Origin: Papilionanthe hookeriana x Papilionanthe teres
Taxonomy: Eukaryota > Streptophyta > Magnoliopsida > Asparagales > Orchidaceae
Length of the DNA stretch: 64,000 nucleotides
Reading direction: 5' to 3'
Assembly (NCBI GenBank): GCA_022702705.1
Contig: CM040423.1
Span: forward strand, 112,580,738-112,644,737
Numbering within the stretch: the first letter of the stretch is position 1; the number at the start of each line of letters is the position of its first letter. The notes below the pieces were generated by a model, which saw only the letters and a list, made by a program, of their open reading frames with translations, was not told the DNA's origin and made no database searches. A program made the translations under genes and the position numbers. Of this stretch, positions 1 to 9,772 are shown piece after piece.

Positions 1-1503
1 GTTTGATCGGTTATTTTGACGGAGTGAGTGGTTATTGGACATTCTAGAAGACTGGCAGTTGTTCCTGGATAATAGGACATGTGATACATTGCATTTAGAC
101 GCTCCAAAACGGTTTTAATCGCGAAGAGGTGCGAGCCAAAGTGAAGAGGTGCGAAGAACTAGACGCGGTGTCCGGCGCCTAGGCGCCATACCGACCTTCT
201 AGAAGATTCATTAAATGTGGACATGTTTTGAAGAGGTGCCTCAAGGCAACCCTTGAAGCCTATAAATAGGGGTCCATTTCTTCAGAAAACGTGCCCCTCC
301 CATTGTAACCCTTTCTCTTATCCACTTTAGGACCTCTCATCCTTAGAGAGAGAAATAGAGAGAGAAATTTAGGGCCAACTTTTGTTTAGTTTAGTGAGTT
401 TATTTTCAAGTTGTTGCATCTGGAGTTCATTACACTGTGGAGTCAGTAGGAATCAGAAGATCTGTAGAAGGAATATTTGAGAAAGTATTTTACATTTTAT
501 TCAAAGTTTATTTATTATGTTTTGCTGTTTATTTTCAATGTGTTCTGAGTAGTTAGTTTACTTTCTTCCTTCAATTATGAAGAGATAGATAAGATAATAT
601 AAAGATTCGATGGAGAATTGAAATTCAAAATATTTTCAAAACATTGTGATCACATTAATACCTGATCTTACTTTACTTTTTAAATTCTCCATTTAAATTT
701 TAAAAACCTGTTGAAGAGTTTTGAGACCTTAAAGGAGGAGAACTCTTAACTTGTAAGTGTCACATGAATCTTTGGGTAGTCGAAGGCCATGTGCGGGCTA
801 TTCAAGGTGAAGTGCAAATAAATAGGAAGATAAGATTTAAAGGGCGTAGAATTGATAAGTTTTTAGAGTGACAGACTAAATTCTTATAATTTGATTTATA
901 GATTAGGAAAGGGTCACTAGTAGGGCCGACCATATCCAATCTTGGACATCTAGTAGTGTGAGTCTAGATTAACCCATTCTACTAACAATACAACCGGACC
1001 TGATCTGTAAATTAGCCAATGTTCTTTGCGCCTGGATCAAAGGGTAAAGAATAGGAATGCTTCTATTTGGCACAATACCATAAATCAAATTCTCCAACGA
1101 ATATTAAATTATCTTAAAAATCTTAGATTAATTGAAGGAAAGAAAGTTGTTTATTTTATAGTTTTCATAAATCATTTTCTTATTGTTTTCTTTATTTGCA
1201 TCTAGTAAATTAATAGTAATTTATAGTTAATTTAGAGGATAAAAAGATATTTTCAAAATATAATATTTAGAAAATTTATTACTATAATATTTCCCTGTGG
1301 GATCGATACTGGGGTTATTAAAGAAAACCCTATATTACTTGAAACGATACGTATACTTGCGTAGTACCCCTAGTGTGTAAAAAAATATTTTCTAAAAATT
1401 TACATCATTTTGATTTTATACACTAGCCGCTATTTATAAATTGGGTCAAGCTTTTGGCCATCTTTTGGAAGCAAATATTACTGCATTATTGCGGGTCGGG
1501 TCA
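1..1503 (+). repeat. 5' LTR of element A (partial)
   Basis: Aligns nearly end to end with 11,304-12,809. By hand I count about 60 differences (roughly 4 percent), plus a few small indels. It ends in GGGTCA just before the primer site. It carries a TATA box, GAAGAGGTGC words at about 123, 143 and 229, the 14-bp palindrome GGCGCCTAGGCGCC at 174-187, and a conserved block near its end (about 1331-1374) shared with LTRs B, C, D1 and D2. Confidence 0.93.
261..270 (+). promoter_or_regulatory. TATA box of the A 5' LTR
   Basis: TATAAATAGG at 261-270 follows a stretch of GC-richer words. It is repeated at the matching place in the 3' LTR (11,564) and in LTR C (51,414). The position inside the LTR fits the U3/R promoter of a retrotransposon; transcription would start about 30 bp downstream. 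Confidence 0.75.
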
Positions 1504-1509
1504 AGTTTT

Positions 1510-1527
1510 TGGCACCGTTGCCGGGGA
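1510..1527 (+). other. Primer-binding site, tRNA-Asp type
   Basis: TGGCACCGTTGCCGGGGA matches the complement of the 3' end of plant tRNA-Asp (known end CCCCGGCAACGGCGCCA) with one change (G to A at the fifth base). It lies six bases after the LTR end. This is where reverse transcription would start. Confidence 0.85.
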
Positions 1528-1653
1528 AAGAAATAAAATAGTTATAAATTTTTGTAAAAAAAATATTATATTTCTAAAAATACAAAAATATAAAAAAAAT
1601 TAAAAAATAGTAAAAATAAAAAAAGGAAGATATATATTTTTATTTCTTGTTTT

Positions 1654-3123
1654 ATGCGAAGATTTGGTTATGAAGGATTAATACCTTTAGATTCTGAATT
1701 AGAAAGAACAATTAGAAAAATTAAAAAGGGAAAACAAACTAAAAATTTTCAAGAAATGGCTACTTCACAAAATCCAATTATACTTAATGATCAAAATGTT
1801 TATAAACCATTAAGGGATTTTGCTAATCCTACAGTTGATGAACTTCATAGTAGTATTCAAATAGCCACTGTAGATGCTAATTCTTTTGAACTTAAACCGT
1901 CTATTATTCAAATGGTGCAAAACAATCAATTTGGTGGATCACCAAATGAGGATCCAAATTTACATCTTGTTAGTTTTTTAGAACTTTGTGCTACCTTTAA
2001 ATATAACAATGTTTCGATGATGCTATTAGACTTAGACTCTTTCCTTTTTCTTTAAGAGATAAAGCAAAGATGTGGTTAAACTCATTAGCAACTGGTTCTA
2101 TTAAAACATGGGCTGAAATGGCACAAAAATTCCTTGCTAATTAAGAAATGATATTACTTCGTTTAGTCAATTTGACGGGGAGAAAATATATGAAACTTGG
2201 GAAAGATTTAAAGAACTATTAAGAAAATGTCCTGGTCATGCTTTACCTGATTGGTTGATTATTCAAACATTTTATAATGGATTAATTGGATCTTTAAAAT
2301 CAATTATTGATGCTGCTGCTGAAGGTTCTTTAATGTCAAAATCATTTGAAGAAGCTTACACTTTAATTGAAGAAATGGATAATAACAGTTTTCAATGGCC
2401 TTCCGAAAGGATTAATCCTAAAAAGATGCCAAGTATTCATGATAATGAAGCCTTTTCTATTTTAGCTTCACAAGTTGCAGCAATGTCTAAGAAATTAGAT
2501 AACTTTGCAATTAATATTTCACATAATAACTCTGCTAATATTGAAGATTCTCAAACTATTGAAACTTTACAAGCTATTGCAAGTAAAAATAATCCTTATT
2601 CAAATTATTATAATCCCGGGTGGAAAAATCATCCTAATTTTAACCGGAATAATTCGCAACAACAATGGGGTAATAATCAATCTCATCCCATCGGAAATTG
2701 GAATAATCAAGTTAATTCAAATCATAAACCTCCTGGATTTAATAATCAACAGAAAAAGTTATCAATAGAAGAATTAATTTTACAAATGAATAATCAATTA
2801 CAAAATCAAAATACTGCTATTCGTAACATTGAAAATCAAATGGGGCAAATTGCTACTATAATTAATAACAGACCTATAGGAACACTTCCTATTAATGTGG
2901 AAATTAATCTAAAGGAAACTGGAAAAGAACATGAACAAGCTAAAGCTGTGCAACTTAGAAGTGGAAAGGAATTAAAAGAAAGAATGCAGAATGAAATTGA
3001 AAAAGAGATTGAGGTTGAAGAAATTGAAAAACCTAAAGGAACTCTCTCTCCTAGTCAAGATCAAACTGTTATACATGTTAATGTGGAAGTTGAAAACCAC
3101 CACCACCTTTTCCTCAAAGACTG
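1654..3123 (+). pseudogene. gag: gag (capsid) pseudogene of element A
   Basis: Three reading-frame pieces carry the Athila gag. The first (1654-2055) has the segment before and including NQFGGSPNEDPNLHLVSFLE. A frameshift near 2010 moves the DDAIRLRLFPFSLRDKA-type segment to another frame. About 30 bp appear lost near 2140, and the rest runs in frame from 2255 to 3123. The C-terminal part is rich in Asn and Gln (YYNPGWKNHPNFNRNN region), followed by a Glu/Lys-rich tail. I see no intact CCHC zinc knuckle. The start at 1654 is the first Met in frame with recognisable gag sequence, about 125 bp after the PBS. Not functional because of the frameshifts. Confidence 0.88.
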
Positions 3124-3810
3124 AAACAGCAGAAACTTGATCATCAATTTTCTAAATTCTTTGAAATTTTTAAGAAACTTACTATTAACATACATTTTGC
3201 TAAAGCTTTGGAACAAATGCCAACTTACGCAAAATTTATGAAGGATATTTTAAGCAAAAAATGAAAATTCGAAGCTTTTGAAACTGTTGCATTAAGTGAA
3301 GAATGCAGTGCAATAATTTAAAAGAAATTACCTGAAAAGCTTAAGGATCCTGGAAGTTTCACTATACCCTGTGATATTGGAGAAAAATTTTATGGAAAAG
3401 CTTTATGTGATTTTGGAGCAAGTATTAATCTCATGTCATTTTCTATCTTTCGAAGATTAGATTTAGGAGATATTACTCCCACCACTGTAACCCTTCAGTT
3501 AGCTGATAGATCTATCACTTATCCTAAAGGAGTTATAGTGGATGTCCTTGTTAAAGTGGATAAATTTATCTTTCCTGTAGATTTCATAGTACTTGATCTA
3601 GAAGAAGATAAAGAGATACCTATTATTTTAGGGAGACCTTTTCCAGCTACCGGACGAGCTATGATTGATGTGCAAAAGGGAGAACTAACCATGAGAGTTA
3701 ATGATCAAGAAATTAAATTCAATGTTCTTAAATCAATGAAGTACCCTGATAAAGAGAAATGTTATCAAATGGATATAATTGATTATTTAATTGAAAAATA
3801 TTATCAATAA
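3097..3810 (+). pseudogene. Aspartic protease region of the A polyprotein
   Basis: After gag the polyprotein shifts frame near 3100 (a proline run, then a PQRLKQQ-type linker). Stops lie near 3262 and 3319, the second probably a CAA-to-TAA change. From 3433 an open frame carries the retroviral-type protease. The active-site loop reads CDFGASINLM (Asp codon at 3409-3411, just upstream of the first Met), where Athila elements usually have DLGAS. The flap/C-terminal motif IILGRPF lies near 3625. The enzyme would cut the Gag-Pol polyprotein. The domain is complete, but the two upstream stops cut it off from gag. Confidence 0.85.
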
Positions 3811-4834
3811 AAATGTAAAGTCATTTCTGAAGAAAAATTTGAATTTTTATTTAATGAAAATGAAGAAGTAGAAGAAGAAGAGACTCATTTTATTAAAGAT
3901 AATTAGGAAACTTTAGACATAACTAAAAATGATATACTTTTACCATCAATTAAAAGAGCCCCTGAACTGGAATTAAAAATGTTACCTTCACATTTAAAAT
4001 ATGCGTTTCTTGGAAATTCATTAACTTTACTCGTTATTATTTCTTCGAACCGAGTAAAGATCAAGAAGAAAAACTAGTAGGTGTGTTAAAGAATTATAAG
4101 AAAGCTTTTGGTTGGACGATTGCTGATATAAAAGGAATAAGCCCTTCCATTTGCATGCATAGAATTTTAATGGAAGAAAATTTTAAACCTCTTATAGAAT
4201 CGCAAAGAAGATTAAATCCTATCATGAAAGAGGTTGTTAAAAAAGAAATTATTAAGTGGTTAGATGCTGATATTATTTATCCTATTTCGGATAGTCAATG
4301 GGTAAGTCCTATTCATTGTGTTCCGAAGAAAGGAGGTGTAACTATCATTGTTAACGATAAAAATGAACTAATTCCTACAAGACAAGTTACTGGATGGCAA
4401 ATTTGTATTGACTATAGGAAATTAAATAAAACCACTAGAAAGGATCATTTTCCTTTACCTTGCTTGGATCAAATGCTCGATAAATTAGTTGGACACTCAT
4501 ATTCTATTTTCTGGATAGATATTATGGTTATCATCAATTACTTATTGCTCCTGAGGACCAAGAAATGACAGTATTTACAAGTCCTTATGGAACATTTGCT
4601 TTTAGAAGAATGTCTTTTGGTTTATGTAATGCACCTGCAACTTTTCAAAGATGTATGATGTCAATATTTTGTGATTTGATTGACAAAGGAATTGAAATAT
4701 TCATGGACGATTTTTCGCTTTTTGGAACTTCTTTTGAATCTTGTTTGGAAAACATTTCCAAAGTTCTGAAAAGATGTGAAGACAAAAACTTAGTTCTTAA
4801 CTGGGAAAAATGTCAATTCATGGTCACATAAGGC
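3811..4834 (+). pseudogene. pol: Reverse transcriptase domain of element A
   Basis: A linker with an APELELKMLPSHLKYAFLG-type motif (about 3955-4010) leads into RT. Seen: the WVSPIHCVPKKGG and ICIDYRKLN motifs in the frame 4083-4568, a one-base frameshift near 4510 inside the LDxYxGY motif, then YGTFAFRRMSFGLCNAPATFQ and the catalytic FMDDF (MDD codons 4703-4711). The two catalytic Asp of that motif are kept. The frame ends at 4829 with a TAA where relatives have Gln (TQGIVLGH), a C-to-T change. Known family role: makes cDNA from the element RNA. Inactive here because of the frameshift and stop. Confidence 0.92.
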
Positions 4835-5560
4835 ATTGTACTTGGTCACAAAGTTTCACAAAAAGGGATGGAAGTAGATCAAGCGAAAGTGAAAATTATT
4901 GCTGAATTGTAACCACCTACTAATGTCACTGATGTGAGAAGTTTTCTAGGTCATGCTGGATTTTATAGAAGATACATAAAGGATTTTTCTAAAATTACTA
5001 AACCTCTTTGTCATTTATTGGAAAAAGATGTGAAATTTGAATTTAATAAAGAATGTATTAATGCTTTTAATATTCTGAAAGGAAAATTAATAACTGCAAC
5101 TATCATTGTTGCACCTAATTGGAATAAATCTTTTGAATTAATGTGTGATGCAAGTGATTTTGCAATTGGAGCTGTATTCAGACAAAAATATGAGAAAATT
5201 TTCAAAGTTGTATATTATGCTAGTAAAACTCTCACTGAAACACAAAGAAATTAAACTACCACCGAGAAAGAGCTTCTAGCTATAAGTATATGCCTTCGAT
5301 AAATTTAGACCTTATCTTCTTGGTACTAAATGCATAGTTCATACTTATCATTCTGCTATTAAATATCTATTATCTAAGAAGGATTCTAAACCTAGACTTA
5401 TAAGATGGGTTTTACTTCTACAAGAATTTGATTTTGAAATAGTAGATAGAAAAGGAAATGAAAACCAAATTGCTGATCATTTTTCTAGAATTAAAAATGA
5501 TGTTATTTCCGAAGAAAATATAAATGAGAAATTTCCTGATGAATCTTTATATGTTGTTCA
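4835..5560 (+). pseudogene. pol: RNase H domain of element A
   Basis: Follows RT directly: GIVLGH remnant, a TAA at about 4908 in a proline-rich linker, then RSFLGHAGFYRRYIKDFSK and an RNase H core with MCDASDFAIGAVF and YYASKTL (frame 4934-5254). A TAA at 5252 replaces the Tyr of the NYTTTEKELL-type motif, with a small frameshift after it. The second half (YLLSKKD, DFEIVDRKGNENQIADHFSR) continues in another frame to about 5500. It would remove RNA from the RNA/DNA hybrid. Confidence 0.88.
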
Positions 5561-6852
5561 AAAATACAAAACACCTTGGTATGCTGATATTGTTAATTAT
5601 TTAGTTAGCAATATTTTGCCTTATGACTTGGATAACAAATTTATTAAGAAAATTAAATATGATGCTAAATCATGTATTTGGGAAGAACCTCATTTATTTA
5701 AAATTGGAAGAGATTCTATGATTCGAAGATGTATACCGTATGAGAATACTTTTGCTATTATTCAAAAATATCATGATTCCGATTTTGGAAGACACGTGCA
5801 TTTAAAATTTTAAATTCTGGATTTTATTGGTCTACCTTATTTAAAGATGTGAGACATTATGTGAAAACATGTGATCGATGTCAAAGGATGGGAAATATAT
5901 CTAGGAAGAATGAAATGCCTTTAAACTATATATTGGAAGTTGAAATTTTTGATATATGGGGTTTAGACTTTACGGGACCATTTGTACCATCATTTGGAAA
6001 ATTTTATATTTTATTAGCAGTTGATTATGTTTCAAAGTGGATTGAAGCTGTTGCTTTACCAAGCTCGTGATTCCAAAAGTGTTTCTAAATTTTTAAAGAA
6101 AATGATATTTTCAAGATTTGGAATGCCTAAGGTAATTATCACGGATGGTGGAAGTCATTTCGAGGAATATAAGAATTCAATCATTATTACAAAAATTTGG
6201 AATCAAACATAGAATTACAATCGCTTATCACCCACAAACTAGTGGAATGGCTGAAGTATCAAACAGAGAAATTAAAAGAATTTTAGAGAAGACTCGTTAA
6301 TCCTAAAAGAATTGATTGGGTAGATAGACTTGATTCTCGCATTATGGGCTTATAGAACAGACTTATAAGACACCAATTGGAATGTCACCTTACCGGTTAA
6401 TTTATGGTAAACATTGTCACTTACCTGTTGAACTTGAACATAAAGCTTATTGGGTGATAAAGGAATTTAATTTTAATTTGAATTAAGCAGGAGAAAAGTG
6501 ATTATTGCAATTGAATGAGATGGAAGAGATAAGAAATGAATCATATGAAAATGCAAGGATTTATAAAGAGAAAATGAAGATGTTGCATGATAAGAAAATT
6601 TCAGGAAAAAGTTTTGAATCTGGACAAGAAGTATTACTGTTTAACTCTCGTTTAAAACTGTTTCCTGGAAAATTAAGATCTAAATGGATTGGACCCCACA
6701 TAGTTGAGAAAGAATACCATTATGGAGCTGTAGATATTAAAGATCCCAAAATAGGAAAAATTTTTAAAGTAAATGGAGTAAGATTGAAGCCTAATTTGGG
6801 AGATATTAAAAAGATTTATAAAGAGGCTTATGAATTGAGTCAACCTGATTAA
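5561..6852 (+). pseudogene. pol: Integrase domain of element A
   Basis: N-terminal zinc-binding part: His residues in the KYHDSDFGRH region (about 5770-5795) and CDRCQ (5870-5884). Catalytic core: first Asp in GLDFTGPF (about 5965), second in ITDGGSHF (about 6143), Glu in the HPQTSG..SNREIKR segment (about 6268). Breaks: a stop near 5812, a frameshift near 6065, and a stop/frameshift cluster at 6210-6500. The C-terminal part 6505-6852 is open (KLFPGKLRSKWIGPH motif). The pol reading ends at 6852, followed by the GGGCTGACGATGTTAAACC-type block that also follows integrase in element F. Confidence 0.9.
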
Positions 6853-7440
6853 AGATTTACTTAAGTCGGGCTGACGATGTTAAACCAAGCTCTTTGTGAG
6901 AGGCAACCCATAATTATCTTTTGTTTTAATGTTTTTATGTTTTAATGTAAGGTTATGCCTCGATCTTGATTAATTTTATATTACTTTAGAAAAATTTGAT
7001 GCTCATAAGTCTTTGTTGACTTAGGCTGAAAATTATTTTGAAGTGTGTAAGATTTAAGAATTGGATCACTCAATTCTGAATATGAGTAAAAAGGAGATCA
7101 AGTTAACCTTCATTTTGATTGTATTTGAGTATGAATTACTCTTACCAGTATAATATACCTATCTTGGAGAACGAAATTTTGAAATTTGACGATTAGGCGA
7201 AACGGAGTTGAACATAGTTCCAGCGCCTAGGCGCCAGAATTCAGCACCTAAGCGCCAGAATCATGCTATGTATCAATAGGTCCGGCGCCTAGGCGCCAGA
7301 TTCGGTGCCTAAGCACCGCGGTTACTGGGTCGTGCAAAAACCGAAAATTTTCAGTTTTTCACACGATTTTCCCCTTTAAATTAACCAGTCTTCTTCCCTA
7401 ACCATCAAGCAATCAGAATTACGTCCCTTGCACTTCATTC
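6853..7440 (+). other. Post-integrase spacer of element A
   Basis: No coding signal. It begins with a block (about 6867-6912) found at the same place in element F (about 13,880-13,925, minus), so it is a conserved noncoding part of the family. The middle is AT-rich; the end carries four GC-rich palindromes (separate entry). Confidence 0.6.
7222..7317 (+). repeat. Two pairs of GC-rich palindromes before the small ORF
   Basis: AGCGCCTAGGCGCC (7222-7235) with AGCACCTAAGCGCC (7243-7256), and GGCGCCTAGGCGCC (7284-7297) with GGTGCCTAAGCACC (7304-7317). Start-to-start spacing within pairs is 21 and 20 bp. The half-site GGCGCC equals bases 2-7 of the tRNA-Asp primer site. Function unknown. Confidence 0.9.
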
Positions 7441-7815
7441 TTGAGATATTTGAGAAATTTTGAAGAAATGGAAAGAAGAAATCATGGAGAAGAGGCTAGG
7501 GACAAGGTCTCAAAGGATCCTCAACCCTACTTCAATGGTTTCATCGTTGTAAGTTTGGAGAAAATTTCTAGTCATTTGGATAAGTTTGAAACTGATTTTA
7601 AAAGCATTGGAGATCACCTTCATGAGATGTTTCATCAAGTTGAACATCTAGAATGGCAAATGAAACTTCAATTTGATCATTTAGCGGCTTATCAAGATAC
7701 TCAAGTTGAAATGTATGCTAAGAACAAGTGGATTGACGAAAAGACGGCTACGGATTTCCCGAGAGCGTTAGTGTTCTTTCCAAGTGGAATACAAAATTCC
7801 CCGTGTGAAGATTAG
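7441..7815 (+). CDS. Small ORF of element A, unknown function
   Basis: 124 codons, open. The likelier start is the second Met (codon 10, near 7468), because the first Met lies in a Phe-rich stretch and has no better context. The middle (LDKFETDFKSIGDHLHEM to HLAAYQ) has regularly spaced Leu, Ile and Phe and looks like a helix or short coiled coil. No signal peptide or membrane segment. I do not recognise the family. It lies between integrase and the third ORF, flanked on both sides by GC-rich palindromes. It may be a remnant of the upstream exon of the third ORF, or chance. C-terminal end at 7815 by TAG. Confidence 0.4.
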   Translation: MRYLRNFEEMERRNHGEEARDKVSKDPQPYFNGFIVVSLEKISSHLDKFETDFKSIGDHLHEMFHQVEHLEWQMKLQFDHLAAYQDTQVEMYAKNKWIDEKTATDFPRALVFFPSGIQNSPCED

Positions 7816-8612
7816 AGTATTCTGGTAATGAGATAGTCATTGTATGGTTTGTTAAGTCATTATATTGATTTAGAGAATCGATTGTGTTTGTTTGTGTATT
7901 TGCTTTCATGTTCAATGTGTGTTGTTTTTGCTTAGAAATTGTTGTGTTTGAGTGTTTATTAGGAACTTGAATCAAGTATAATACTTATCTGGAATGTATT
8001 GAGTCATATTGAAAGATTATGAATAAAATTTAGTGAGTTTGATTGAAAACTTTTGTTTGATTGGTGGATTAATTATTTAATTTTTATAAATTTTTGAAAA
8101 ATGATGTGGAAGTTAGAAATTGAAGCCCTACTCTAATATGAGTAATTGGAAGTTGAATTTATGAATTTTGGTGGAAAAATAAATTTAAAAATAATTTTTT
8201 GTGAAAGGCGAGTCTGGCGCCTAGGCGCCAGAATTCGGCGCCTAAGCGCCAGTTCGGCTTGGACCCGAAAATTTACTTAAATAACCCCCAAAAGCCATTT
8301 TTGACGCCTAAGCTTCATCTTCTTCCCCATTTTCATGAAAATACACCTTCTAGATCCATTTTGAGGTCAAAACATCAAGGATTTGAGCGCGAAACCACTC
8401 GATTTCTTCATCTTAAGGTCAGATCTACACTTTAAATTTATTTTCGATTTTCACCATAGATTTTCCTAGTTTTGCTAAGAACCAAAATTTTGAAAGAAAT
8501 TTTTTGATTCTTAGTAATTTCTTTGGATTTTTAAAATTATTTTAAGTTCTATAAACTTAAAAAGAGTTTAAAACTTTGATTCCTAATTTGTTCTTATTTT
8601 CTTCATGTTTAG
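7816..8612 (+). other. Spacer between the small ORF and the third ORF
   Basis: T-rich, no coding signal. It carries one palindrome pair, GGCGCCTAGGCGCC (8216-8229) and GGCGCCTAAGCGCC (8237-8250), again 21 bp apart. The last 200 bp are T-rich and could hold a splice acceptor for the third ORF, but I cannot place one with confidence. Confidence 0.6.
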
Positions 8613-9772
8613 ATGGCTCCGAAATCTAAACGCGGGAAGGCACGAGATAACTTTGATAGCAGCAAATTTTGTACTGCGGCTGCGCATTTTCGCTTCCACG
8701 AATTTGCGACGTCCAGAAAATTCATTTCAGAACGAAGTTTCTATCATCCTGGAGAAATGATTGAAAACACTATCGTTGCACACAATTGGCAATGATTATG
8801 TTATTTCTCTGCTGTTGCTGTTATCCCGATTGTTTGAGAGTTTTATGCAAATTTTCTGGATGCTGAAGATTATGAAGTCTTTGTTAGAGGAATCGGAGTT
8901 GGATTTAGTCCTGAAAGAATCAATATATTTTATGGCCTGCCACCGACTATAGAGTGCTATTATTCTGGATTATCACCATCTGAGGGAGATTTGGATATGA
9001 TTATTACTTATTTGATTGACGGTACTAGATCTTGGAAGATCAGGAAAGGAAAAAGGGTAAACTTCAAATCCTTCAAATTAAATGATATTTCTAAAGCATG
9101 GCACTACTTTATTTCTGCAAGATTGTTACCTTCCAACCACCTGAGTGAAGTGACTAGAGATCGAGCAATCTTAAACTACTGCATTCAGGAGAGGAAGCCT
9201 ATTGATGTCGGGAGTATTATTTATGATTCTGTGGATTCTACTGCGAGATCCAACACTTCTGTTGGATGGGATTTCCATCTCTGATTTATTCACTGTGTGT
9301 TAGTAATGGAGTCACTGATGATATTTCTAAGGAGAAGTTAAAGTCTACCAAGCCAATTGGGCAGGAGAGTGTTAGTATCTATGACCCTCTTCGAGGGAAG
9401 AGATCGACCGCTCCTTCTACTTCTACACATACTTCAGGTAGACCTTCTACTTCTAGACCCTCTACTTCTGCTGAGCCACCATCGAGTTTCTGGGAATCAA
9501 TGCATGATCAGTTTTTAGAGCAGCAGAAGTTATTTCAAACTCACTGTAGGATTGATACTATTGACAGGAAGCTTGATCATCTATCTAATTATACCCAGAG
9601 GAAGAGTAGTTATAATGCTGAGTATGATGAAGCCCTAGTCAGATTTCTGAAGGGTGAACGAGATGTTAGTTTTCCTACTTTTCCTAGTTTCACACTATTT
9701 GTTGATCCTAAGGACGAAGAATTTTCCTTCAGTGATGACGATGATGATGATGAGGCTACAGCTAGTGACTAG
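8613..9772 (+). pseudogene. Third ORF of element A (plant transposon protein, Transposase_32-like)
   Basis: Starts MAPKSKRGKARDNF at 8613 (basic start). A frameshift lies near 8795, where the VREFYANFLDAED-type segment (about 8833-8865) is in a different frame from the start. A further frame from 8991 to 9284 gives KRVNFKSFKLNDISKAWHYF and the LLPSNHLSEVTRDRAIL segment, and 9266-9772 is the C-terminal part. The tail has a Ser/Thr/Pro-rich stretch (about 9415-9480) and an acidic end (FSDDDDDDEATASD). As I recall, the core corresponds to the Pfam family 'putative plant transposon protein' found after integrase in Athila elements, sometimes called env-like. I see no membrane segment, so an envelope role is not supported. 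The minus-strand element F carries the same domain at 13,155-13,599. Confidence 0.72.

Noticed and set aside
1510..1527. Possible tRNA-Asp gene
   Set aside because: Only the complement of the tRNA 3' end is present, right after an LTR; it is a primer-binding site, not a gene.
8613..9772. Envelope gene of element A
   Set aside because: No signal peptide or membrane segment is visible; the core fits the plant transposon protein family better.
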